A stretch of DNA of 34,988 nucleotides, taken from contig JAFWPA010000081.1 in assembly GCA_017509685.1 (NCBI GenBank), positions 1 through 34,988 on the forward strand. The letters are read 5' to 3'. The translations under genes and the position numbers were made by a program. This DNA is from Bacteroidales bacterium (GTDB taxonomy: Bacteria; Bacteroidota; Bacteroidia; Bacteroidales; UBA932). Shown here piece after piece: positions 28,811 through 34,988 of the stretch (position 1 is its first letter; each line of letters opens with the position of its first letter). Under the pieces are notes generated by a model. That model was not told the origin of the DNA. It worked only from the letters and a program-made list of their open reading frames with translations, and did no database searches.

Positions 28811-30049
28811 ATGAACAAAGAACAGATACTCATCCGCATTTCCGGTGAGGACCGTATAGGCCTCTCGGCAGCCATTATGGCCATCCTGGCCAAGTACGAC
28901 GCCCAAATCCTGGACCTGGGCCAGGCCGTGATCCACAATACCCTTTCCATGGGTATCCTCATCCGGATAGACGAGGAACATTCCGGCCAGGTGATGAAGG
29001 ACCTTCTCTTCAAGACCACGGAGCTGGGAAGCTTGAGCATCGGCTTTGCGCCCGTGCCCGACGACGAATACGAGGCCTGGGCCGGCCGGCAGGGGAGGAA
29101 CCGCTACATCCTCACCATCATCGGCCGCAGCCTGAGCGCCGCGCAAATCCAGGCCGCCACGGACGTCATCAGCCGTCACGGGCTCAATATCGACGCCATC
29201 AAGCGCCTCACGGGCCGCATGAGCATCATGCATCCGGAGCGCAACGTGCGCGCCTGCGTGGAATTTTCCCTGCGGGGCTTCCTGTCGGCCGATGACAAAA
29301 AGGCCATGCAGGAAGACCTGATGCAGATGGGCACCGAGGCCGGCATCGACTTCTCCTTCCAGAAGGACGATATGTACCGCCGTATGCGCCGCCTCATTTG
29401 CTTCGATATGGACTCTACGCTCATTCAGGCCGAGTGCATCGACGAGCTTGCCCGCCGCCACGGCGTGTACGATCAGGTGGCCGCCATCACGGAGAGCGCC
29501 ATGCGCGGAGAGATCGATTTCAAGGAAAGTTTTACCAAAAGAGTTGCTTTACTTAAGGGCCTAGATGTGTCTGTGATGCAGGATATTGCAGAGCATCTTC
29601 CTATTACGGAGGGAACGGACCGCCTGATGTCTGTCCTCAAGACCTGCGGCTACAAGATTGCTATCCTCAGCGGTGGTTTCACCTTCTTCGGCGAGTATCT
29701 GCGTAAGCGCTACGGCATCGATTACGTCTATGCCAACGAACTGGAAGTGGACGAAGACGGCAAGCTCACAGGCCGCTATGTGGGCGAGATTGTGGACGGC
29801 CGCCGCAAGGCCGATCTGCTCAAACTCATCGCCCAGACGGAGCACGTGAACCTGGCGCAGACCATCGCCGTGGGAGACGGTGCCAACGACCTCCCCATGA
29901 TTGGAGAAGCTGGCCTGGGTATCGCTTTCCACGCCAAACCGCGCGTGAAGCAGAGCGCCCGCCAAAGTATCAGCACCATTGGCCTGGACGGCGTGCTGTA
30001 CTTTATCGGCTTCAAAGACAGTCAGTTAGGAGAGCAGGGAAAGCTATAA
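28811..30049 (+). CDS. serB: Phosphoserine phosphatase with N-terminal ACT domains
   Basis: A 412-residue SerB that releases serine from phosphoserine, the last step of serine synthesis. Residues about 1-185 hold two ACT-like regulatory domains (ISGEDRIGLSAAIMAILAKY, then ILTIIGRSLSAAQIQAATDV). The HAD domain (about 190-405) has the nucleophile Asp199 and Asp201 in CFDMDSTLIQAECIDELAR, LSGGFTFF, and the metal site VGDGANDLPMIGEAGLGIAF. The long ACT-containing form is usual in Bacteroidota. A short patch near 29520-29610 is AT-richer than the rest of the gene. Its 3' end overlaps the convergent mutY stop by 6 bases. Confidence 0.96.
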   Translation: MNKEQILIRISGEDRIGLSAAIMAILAKYDAQILDLGQAVIHNTLSMGILIRIDEEHSGQVMKDLLFKTTELGSLSIGFAPVPDDEYEAWAGRQGRNRYILTIIGRSLSAAQIQAATDVISRHGLNIDAIKRLTGRMSIMHPERNVRACVEFSLRGFLSADDKKAMQEDLMQMGTEAGIDFSFQKDDMYRRMRRLICFDMDSTLIQAECIDELARRHGVYDQVAAITESAMRGEIDFKESFTKRVALLKGLDVSVMQDIAEHLPITEGTDRLMSVLKTCGYKIAILSGGFTFFGEYLRKRYGIDYVYANELEVDEDGKLTGRYVGEIVDGRRKADLLKLIAQTEHVNLAQTIAVGDGANDLPMIGEAGLGIAFHAKPRVKQSARQSISTIGLDGVLYFIGFKDSQLGEQGKL

Positions 30050-31024
30050 CGCTTCCAGCAGCAACACGAACAGACGGGGCTTGGCATACTGGTCAAGCTC
30101 CGTTTCTTTTACCCAGAAATAGCCTTCGGGAAGCTCCGGCTTTTCTGCTGGTTCCCATAGGTAGAAGTCGGCAATGAGGAGGCGGTGGGTGAGCTGGTGT
30201 TTTACGCCGGATTTGATCAGATGCCCGGTCAGGCCGGGCATGACGGTATCCACCAGGGGCTCGTAAAGCCCTTGCCAGATGTCTCCGGGACCGCGGCGGC
30301 GGATGGCCGTCTGGCCCTGGAAACGGACGTAGATGTAGTTGAAACGGCGTTCCTGCACGGCCGTGGCGGGTTTTTTCACGGGAAGGAGATCCACGCGGCC
30401 GGTACGGAAGGCGTTGCAGGTAGGCTGCAGAGGGCAACTGAGACAGTCGGGGCGCTGCGGGGTGCATTGCAGCGCCCCGAAATCCATCATCCCCTGATTG
30501 AAGGCGCCGGCCCGGTCTTCCGGCAGCAGGCGTTGGGCCAGGGCGGTGAATTCTTTTTTGGCTTCGGCAGTTCCCACGGGCGTGGACAGGCCGAAGTGCC
30601 GGGCCAGTACGCGATATACGTTGCCGTCTACCACGGCGGCGGGCAGGTCAAAGCAGATGGAGCCGATAGCCGCTGCGGTATAGTCTCCCACGCCTTTTAG
30701 GCTGCGGATGCCCTCTAGAGTGTCCGGGAAAGCCCCCATCGTCATTATTTGTTTTGCGGCGGCGTGCAGGTTCCGGGCGCGGGAATAATAGCCCAGGCCT
30801 TCCCATAGGCGCAGGACTTCGTCTTCGGAAGCATCGGCCAAATCCTGTACGGTGGGGAAGCGCTGCATGAATCTTTCCCAATAGGCTGTGCCCTGTGCGA
30901 TGCGCGTCTGCTGCAGGATGATTTCGCTGAGCCAGACGGCATACGGGTTCCGCGTACGGCGCCAGGGAAGGTCCCGGCCGTATTCCGCGTACCACGCGAG
31001 GATGGTCTGGCTGAAGGGGTCCAT
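30044..31024 (-). CDS. mutY: A/G-specific adenine DNA glycosylase
   Basis: A 326-residue MutY that removes adenine mispaired with 8-oxoguanine. Residues 1-215: catalytic Glu34 in LSEIILQQTRI, the helix-hairpin-helix LKGVGDYTAAAIG, Asp133 in VVDGNVYRVLARHFG, and the iron-sulphur cysteines spaced C-x6-C-x2-C-x5-C in CTPQRPDCLSCPLQPTC. A NUDIX-like C-terminal domain (about 230-326) begins IWQGLYEPLV and ends with HQLTHRLLIADFYLWE. Between them residues 261-269 (VMPGLTGHL) are encoded by a palindromic repeat, replacing the variable loop seen in relatives. It is the last gene of the kdsC-maf-mutY operon, 3 bases after maf. Confidence 0.95.
   Translation of the reverse strand: MDPFSQTILAWYAEYGRDLPWRRTRNPYAVWLSEIILQQTRIAQGTAYWERFMQRFPTVQDLADASEDEVLRLWEGLGYYSRARNLHAAAKQIMTMGAFPDTLEGIRSLKGVGDYTAAAIGSICFDLPAAVVDGNVYRVLARHFGLSTPVGTAEAKKEFTALAQRLLPEDRAGAFNQGMMDFGALQCTPQRPDCLSCPLQPTCNAFRTGRVDLLPVKKPATAVQERRFNYIYVRFQGQTAIRRRGPGDIWQGLYEPLVDTVMPGLTGHLIKSGVKHQLTHRLLIADFYLWEPAEKPELPEGYFWVKETELDQYAKPRLFVLLLEAL
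30218..30244 (-). repeat. REP-like coding palindrome, copy 1 (in mutY)
   Basis: A 27-base unit with perfect 8-base arms ATGCCCGG and CCGGGCAT around CCTGA. Read on the minus strand it encodes VMPGLTGHL. It matches 34340-34366 at 23-24 of 27 positions in the same coding frame. Confidence 0.75.
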
Positions 31025-31027
31025 AGA

Positions 31028-31624
31028 TTAGAGAAAGGCCTGCAGGGCCTCGTATACGCGTTGGACGGGGAAGCCCACCACGTTGAAGTAGGAGCCCTCT
31101 ATGCGGGTGATGCCCACGTGTCCTATCCATTCCTGGATGGCGTAGGCGCCGGCTTTGTCAAAGGGCTTGTAAGTGTCTACGTAATAGGTGATTTCCGCTT
31201 CGGTGAGGGGCTTGAACCACACCTCGGTGGTTACCTGGAAAGTATGCTTGCGATGAGCGTCCTTGATGGTGACGGCGGTGGTCACGTGGTGTTCCCGTCC
31301 GGAGAGGTCCCGCAGCATGCGGCAGGCGTCTTCCCGGTCCTTGGGTTTTCCCAGGATTTCGCCGGGCTTGTCCCCGCTGGCGGGCAGGATTACCATAGTG
31401 TCTGCGGTGATGAGAATTTCGTCCTCTTTCAGGGGCCGATGGAAACCCTCCGACTTGCCTTCGGCCATGAGCCGGGGCACTTGGTCGTAGGGGGTATCCG
31501 GGCTAAAGTGTTCCTCGAAGTTGTTCCCAGTATCTACCTCGAAATCAATGTCCAGGCCTTTGAGCAATTCCCGTCTTCTTGGGGAGTTGCTGCCCAGGAT
31601 GATATGTTTTCCGTGCAGGTCCAT
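31028..31624 (-). CDS. maf: Maf-family nucleoside triphosphate pyrophosphatase
   Basis: A 198-residue Maf protein, normal length, which hydrolyses non-canonical or surplus nucleotides such as dTTP and UTP to monophosphates. The signature IILGSNSPRRRELLKGL opens the protein, ITADTMVI supplies the catalytic Asp, GKPKDREDACRMLRDLSGRE is the second family block, and DKAGAYAIQEWIG the third. The last block with YFNVVGFPVQ matches the YhdE-type (dTTP/UTP) subgroup more than YceF. It is 3 bases from both kdsC upstream and mutY downstream. Confidence 0.95.
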   Translation of the reverse strand: MDLHGKHIILGSNSPRRRELLKGLDIDFEVDTGNNFEEHFSPDTPYDQVPRLMAEGKSEGFHRPLKEDEILITADTMVILPASGDKPGEILGKPKDREDACRMLRDLSGREHHVTTAVTIKDAHRKHTFQVTTEVWFKPLTEAEITYYVDTYKPFDKAGAYAIQEWIGHVGITRIEGSYFNVVGFPVQRVYEALQAFL

Positions 31625-31627
31625 GGG

Positions 31628-32149
31628 CTAGAATTTGGCCTTGTAATCCACGGCGTCGAACACCCACTTTTCCTGCTGGCGCAGGGTGGCTTCGATGGCT
31701 TCCCGCAGGCAGCCGCGGCCGCCGGGATGGGCGGTGACCCAATCGGCCACTTCCTTGACCTCGTCTACGGCATCGGCCGGGCATACGCCGCAGCCGGAGG
31801 CGATGATGAGAGCCATGTCGGGGACGTCGTCTCCGAAGAACATTACGTCTTCAGGCTGCAGGCTGTAACGCTGGCAGAAGAGGGCAAACTGCTCCCGTTT
31901 GTCCCGGCAGTGCAGAAACACGTCTTCGGGCTTTACGCCGCTGGTCATCATACGTTTACGGATGCTTTCGCTGCTGCCGCCGGTGATAACGGCCACGGGA
32001 AAACCGTGCATTACGGCCATTCTGATGGCGAAACCGTCCTTGGCGTCGTAGGTGCGCAGGAGGTCTCCATCGCTGTTGCAGAAAACGCCGCCGTCGGTGG
32101 CCACGCCGTCTATGTCAAAGGCAAATGCTTTAATTTTGCTTAAATCCAT
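31628..32149 (-). CDS. kdsC: 3-deoxy-manno-octulosonate-8-phosphate phosphatase
   Basis: A 173-residue HAD phosphatase, typical length for KdsC, which makes KDO for lipopolysaccharide. Motifs in order: AFDIDGVATDGGVF (nucleophile and acid Asp), AVITGGSSESIRKR, and FFGDDVPDMALIIASGCGVC with the metal-binding Asp pair, followed by CPADAVDEVK. The small C1-type cap fits KdsC tetramers. It is the first gene of kdsC-maf-mutY and divergent from citX. Confidence 0.93.
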   Translation of the reverse strand: MDLSKIKAFAFDIDGVATDGGVFCNSDGDLLRTYDAKDGFAIRMAVMHGFPVAVITGGSSESIRKRMMTSGVKPEDVFLHCRDKREQFALFCQRYSLQPEDVMFFGDDVPDMALIIASGCGVCPADAVDEVKEVADWVTAHPGGRGCLREAIEATLRQQEKWVFDAVDYKAKF

Positions 32150-32171
32150 GGAGAAATAGGGTTTGGGGTTA

Positions 32172-32179
32172 CAAAGTTA
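32172..32179 (-). promoter_or_regulatory. -7 box of the kdsC-maf-mutY promoter
   Basis: On the minus strand TAACTTTG matches TAnnTTTG, 22 bases before the kdsC ATG. No obvious -33 TTG. For the divergent citX I see only a weaker TATTTTTA at 32193-32200. Confidence 0.55.
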
Positions 32180-32208
32180 ATAAGATTTTCGCTATTTTTA
32201 CGTCTGGA

Positions 32209-32721
32209 ATGGTAACCTTGGAACAACTGCTGGCCAGCCGGGACGCCCGGGCCGCCTTTCAGCGGGATTTGCTGGAAGCATATCCGGCGTGTACGCTGGT
32301 GTGCCTTACGGTGCAGCTGCCGGGGCCCGAAAAGCGCAATGCCACCTCGCTGGCCATTGGTGCGGCGGGTCTGGAGGCGCTGCAGCGGTGTTTTGAAGGG
32401 ATGACGGAGCGCTTCGAAGTAAGGGACCTGGAGACGGGATACGAGGCGTATTTCCTGGTAAGGATGGATGCCCTGGAGGCCAAGCGACTGTGCTGTCGCC
32501 TGGAGGAAACCCATCCACTGGGGCGGCTGATGGATATTGACGTTTTTGACGGTACCGTCCCGCTTTCGCCCCTTTCACGGCAGTCCGTGGGCCTTGCGCC
32601 GCGCAAATGCCTGCTGTGCAACCGGGAAGCCCGCTGGTGTATGCGTGCCCGCACGCACGGAACCGAAGAGCTGCTGTTAAAGATTGGTGAGATGGTTGCC
32701 GAATATGAAAAAAGATTGTAA
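32209..32721 (+). CDS. citX: Citrate lyase holo-ACP synthase (CitX)
   Basis: A 170-residue CitX, about family length, which transfers the triphosphoribosyl-dephospho-CoA prosthetic group to the citrate lyase acyl carrier protein CitD. Recognised by LEQLLASRDARAAFQRDLL at the start, LGRLMDIDVFDG in the middle and the cysteine block RKCLLCNREARWCMRARTHG near the end. It precedes the gene for the enzymes that make the prosthetic group and acetylate the lyase, so it is part of a citrate-lyase maturation cluster. The lyase subunits themselves are not in the window. Confidence 0.9.
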   Translation: MVTLEQLLASRDARAAFQRDLLEAYPACTLVCLTVQLPGPEKRNATSLAIGAAGLEALQRCFEGMTERFEVRDLETGYEAYFLVRMDALEAKRLCCRLEETHPLGRLMDIDVFDGTVPLSPLSRQSVGLAPRKCLLCNREARWCMRARTHGTEELLLKIGEMVAEYEKRL

Positions 32722-32751
32722 GTTTCCTATGGGAAATCAGTGATAAATTAT

Positions 32752-32759
32752 TACCTTTG
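32752..32759 (+). promoter_or_regulatory. -7 box upstream of citC-citG
   Basis: TACCTTTG matches TAnnTTTG in the 91-base gap after citX. It supports the ATG at 32813 as the start, since a GTG at 32759 would lie on the last base of the box. No clear -33 TTG, so its strength is uncertain. Confidence 0.5.
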
Positions 32760-32812
32760 TGGATGAATTCCATAGCAGGCGGAACCGGGAGTATTGGAAA
32801 GCTTGCTGCAGG

Positions 32813-34456
32813 ATGAAAACGTACGAGCCAAACCAGGACATACAGGAGATACCACTGAGTTCTCCTTACTTTTGTAATCAAGTAAAGCGGTTCCTCGAAG
32901 CCAACGGGCTTCGAATGGAGTCGCTTGATGCGTACTATGCCATCCAGGACGCTTCCGGAGCCATCATCGCCGGTGCCGGTATTGCCGGTGACGTGATCAA
33001 ATGCCTGGCAGTGGACCAGGAATACCGGTCCGAAGGCCTGCTGGTGCCGCTGATTTCCCGCATCCTGGCGCTTCGGGGCGGTGCCCCTGCCAAGGTATTC
33101 ACCAAGCCGGAATACCAGGCCGTCTTCGAAAGCATGGGCTTCCACCTGCTTGCCAGTTCCTCCCTTGCCATCCTCCTGGAAAACGGCAGGGGACTGCAGA
33201 TGTACTGCGACTATCTCCGCGCACAGGCTCTTCCGGGCCGATGCGGCGTAGTGGTGATGAACGCCAACCCCTTCACCCTGGGGCACCGGTATCTGCTGGA
33301 GCAGGCATCGGCCCAGGTGGATCATCTGTACGTGATTCCCGTGAAGGAAGACGTGTCCGAATTCCCTTATGCCGAACGCCTGGCAATGATTCAGGCCGGC
33401 GCTCCGGACAATGTGCACGTGCTCCAAGGGTCGGAATATGTGATTTCATCGGCCACGTTCCCTACCTATTTCCTGAAAGACCTGTCCAAGGCCGCCGAAA
33501 CGCACATGGCCCTGGACCTTGACTTATACAACCACTGGATTGCACCCGCCCTGGGCGCATCCGTACGCTTCGTGGGTTCCGAACCCTTCGACGCCCTTAC
33601 AAACCACTACAACACACTAATACCCAACGCCGTCATTATTCCCCGATACCAAAACATTTCGGCTTCACGCGTGCGGAAGGCGCTGGCGGGAGGCCATTTT
33701 TCGGAGGCGGCCTCCATGTGCCCGGAGAGCACGTGGCCGTATTTGATGGCGGCACTGGCGCAGCGCGCGCTGCAGCGGGAGCTGGACACGCCCGGAAAGC
33801 CCGGGCTGGTGGGACCGGACGGTCCCGGCGCGCACAAAGACATGGATTACAGCACCATGATGCGGGGCATCCGCGCCCTTCGGCCTTACTGGTCCCGGAT
33901 GGCCACGGCCTTATCGGCCGATGATCTCCGCTCCCTTGGCATCGAGGCCGAAAAGGCCATGCTGGTTGCTACCGGCGGGGTGAACACCCACCGCGGCGCC
34001 ATTTTCGCCCTGGGCCTTGCCCTGAACGCCGTATGGTGTGGCGGGGAAGTGACTGACAATGAGCAATTTATCTCCTCACGGGTGCACCTGCAAGTGCACC
34101 GCATTTTCGGTAATTCATTGAATAATAACGACTTGCGCGCCACGGGCATTAAGAGTGCCAGGAAGATGGCCGAAGGTGGATACAGCGAGCTCTTTGAGGA
34201 TTGGCTGCCTTTTTATGCCGAAAATGGGGAATTGAAGACACTGCTCCATATCATGTCCACGCTGGATGATACTTGTGTGATTAAGCGAGTGGGGCAGGAG
34301 AGGGCGCAGAAGGTCAAACGCGAGGCGGCGGAGGCTTCCGTCATGCCCCACCTGATCGGGCAACTGTGCGAGCGCTATGCGGCTGAGGGGATTTCCCCCG
34401 GCGGCGCGGCGGATATGCTGGCATTGACAATATTTATAGATTCAATCATATCATGA
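32813..34456 (+). CDS. citC-citG: Fused citrate lyase ligase (CitC) and dephospho-CoA triphosphoribosyltransferase (CitG)
   Basis: A 547-residue fusion. Residues about 1-325 are CitC: a GNAT-like domain ([20 protein letters not shown]) and then the nucleotidyltransferase [20 protein letters not shown], with [12 protein letters not shown] near the end. CitC acetylates the lyase prosthetic group. Residues about 335-547 are CitG, which makes the prosthetic group from dephospho-CoA and [52 protein letters not shown] and the end motif [15 protein letters not shown]. Both modules look complete. CitG is more often separate or fused to CitX. Residues 510-518 are encoded by a REP-like palindrome. The stop overlaps the next start (ATGA). 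Confidence 0.92.
   Translation: MKTYEPNQDIQEIPLSSPYFCNQVKRFLEANGLRMESLDAYYAIQDASGAIIAGAGIAGDVIKCLAVDQEYRSEGLLVPLISRILALRGGAPAKVFTKPEYQAVFESMGFHLLASSSLAILLENGRGLQMYCDYLRAQALPGRCGVVVMNANPFTLGHRYLLEQASAQVDHLYVIPVKEDVSEFPYAERLAMIQAGAPDNVHVLQGSEYVISSATFPTYFLKDLSKAAETHMALDLDLYNHWIAPALGASVRFVGSEPFDALTNHYNTLIPNAVIIPRYQNISASRVRKALAGGHFSEAASMCPESTWPYLMAALAQRALQRELDTPGKPGLVGPDGPGAHKDMDYSTMMRGIRALRPYWSRMATALSADDLRSLGIEAEKAMLVATGGVNTHRGAIFALGLALNAVWCGGEVTDNEQFISSRVHLQVHRIFGNSLNNNDLRATGIKSARKMAEGGYSELFEDWLPFYAENGELKTLLHIMSTLDDTCVIKRVGQERAQKVKREAAEASVMPHLIGQLCERYAAEGISPGGAADMLALTIFIDSIIS
34340..34366 (+). repeat. REP-like coding palindrome, copy 2 (in citG)
   Basis: A 27-base unit with arms TGCCC and GGGCA. 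It matches the mutY copy at 30218-30244 in the pattern GTCATGCCC, two variable bases, CCTGA, one variable base, CGGGCA. It encodes VMPHLIGQL, in the same frame as VMPGLTGHL in mutY. Confidence 0.65.
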
Positions 34457-34988
34457 TTACACTGAACCCGAATGGAGTTTATCTCCTCGATGGAAAAACA
34501 ATCGCTTCCGAGGCCCCGCTGGGAAAAGACGAGGCCCGCGAGAACACCATCACCTATCAGATCCTGCGTGCACACGACGTGAACGGATCCAAGGGCAAGG
34601 CCCTGAATATCCGTTTCGATGCCATGGTATCGCATGACATCACGTATGTGGGCATTATCCAGACGGCACGCGCCAGCGGACTGGAGAAGTTCCCGCTGCC
34701 GTATGCCATGACCAACTGCCACAATTCCCTGTGCGCGGTGGGCGGTACCATCAATGAGGACGACCACGTGTTCGGCCTTTCCGCTGCCAAGAAGTACGGC
34801 GGTATCTATGTGCCGGCCAACCAGGCTGTTATCCACCAGTATGCCCGTGAGGCCCTCACGGCTTGCGGCAACATGATACTGGGCTCCGACTCCCATACCC
34901 GTTATGGCTCCCTGGGCAACATGGGCGTGGGCGAAGGCGGCGGCGAACTGGTGAAGCAGCTGCTGGAGAATACCTGGGACATCAACGC
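34453..34988 (+). CDS. Aconitase-family hydratase, 5' part
   Basis: The first 178 codons of a gene that runs off the window. The sequence [33 protein letters not shown] and [20 protein letters not shown], with GGGELVKQ, is that of the YbhJ-like branch of the aconitase superfamily; the [10 protein letters not shown] and GSDSHTR stretches are the usual substrate and cluster region. In Bacteroidota these hydratases often accompany citrate-lyase genes, which fits its 4-base overlap with citC-citG. It may interconvert citrate and isocitrate or a related acid. Full family length is about 750 residues. Confidence 0.85.
   Translation, partial: MITLNPNGVYLLDGKTIASEAPLGKDEARENTITYQILRAHDVNGSKGKALNIRFDAMVSHDITYVGIIQTARASGLEKFPLPYAMTNCHNSLCAVGGTINEDDHVFGLSAAKKYGGIYVPANQAVIHQYAREALTACGNMILGSDSHTRYGSLGNMGVGEGGGELVKQLLENTWDIN

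Noticed and set aside
26840-29461. An 873-codon open frame antisense to DUF4954 and serB
   Set aside because: It spans two real genes and an intergenic junction and is rich in His, Val and Gly as expected for an antisense shadow.
29520-29610. AT-richer patch in serB as a possible insertion
   Set aside because: The reading frame and SerB alignment continue through it without extra residues, so it looks like local codon choice or allelic exchange, not an insertion.
33786-33830. Two adjacent GC hairpins in citG that look like another palindromic insertion
   Set aside because: They encode [16 protein letters not shown], the conserved CitG active-site motif, so they reflect protein constraint and GC-rich codons.

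Overview
The window reads as a chromosomal stretch from a GC-rich anaerobic gut-type Bacteroidales. The evidence is the promoter class (a TAnnTTTG -7 box, often with TTG or TTTG 19-20 bases upstream, and no Shine-Dalgarno sites) plus gene content: a TonB-dependent receptor, a Y_Y_Y/propeller sensor, DUF4954, SDR-type threonine dehydrogenase, flavodiiron FprA and citrate-lyase maturation genes. An uncultured lineage is plausible; genus cannot be fixed from sequence reading alone.

Layout. 1-2590: a partial small peptide gene, a small exported protein, a repeat-rich patch with paired palindromes, a forward promoter and a possible three-way-junction RNA, a 5'-truncated Rpn/PD-(D/E)XK remnant, and an EamA transporter. 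2587-4478: an AT-richer hipBA toxin-antitoxin module with an obvious operator, then tRNA-Cys with its own promoter and terminator. 4472-16740 (minus): kbl followed by a tightly coupled six-gene set: a receiver-PP2C phosphatase, a membrane-anchored coiled-coil/propeller protein, a propeller sensor kinase that has lost its phosphoacceptor His, a soluble histidine kinase that keeps it, a TPR-TonB receptor, and an A-T-TE NRPS-like enzyme. This looks like an integrated sensing, signalling and small-molecule system and is one of two main highlights. 16780-18055: divergent tdh, a terminator and an orphan small RNA. 18185-24027: DUF389 membrane protein, divergent from fprA, two lipoproteins and the GDP-heptose genes hddA and hddC-gmhB (fused). 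24005-26725 (minus): CNNM protein, YgjP-type metallopeptidase, HI0933 flavoprotein. 26825-30049: DUF4954 and serB. 30044-32149 (minus): kdsC-maf-mutY. 32209-34988: citX, a citC-citG fusion and the start of an aconitase-family hydratase.

The second highlight is palindromic DNA living inside protein-coding genes. A 55-base hairpin core encoding YFSQxFAKNQ occurs in hddC and in the HI0933 gene, and a different 27-base palindrome encoding VMPxLxGxL occurs in mutY and in citG. In all four cases the palindrome is read in the same orientation and same frame. This resembles the protein-coding palindromic elements known from Rickettsia, but in a Bacteroidales. All functions are by family recognition from the translated sequence; no database search was run.
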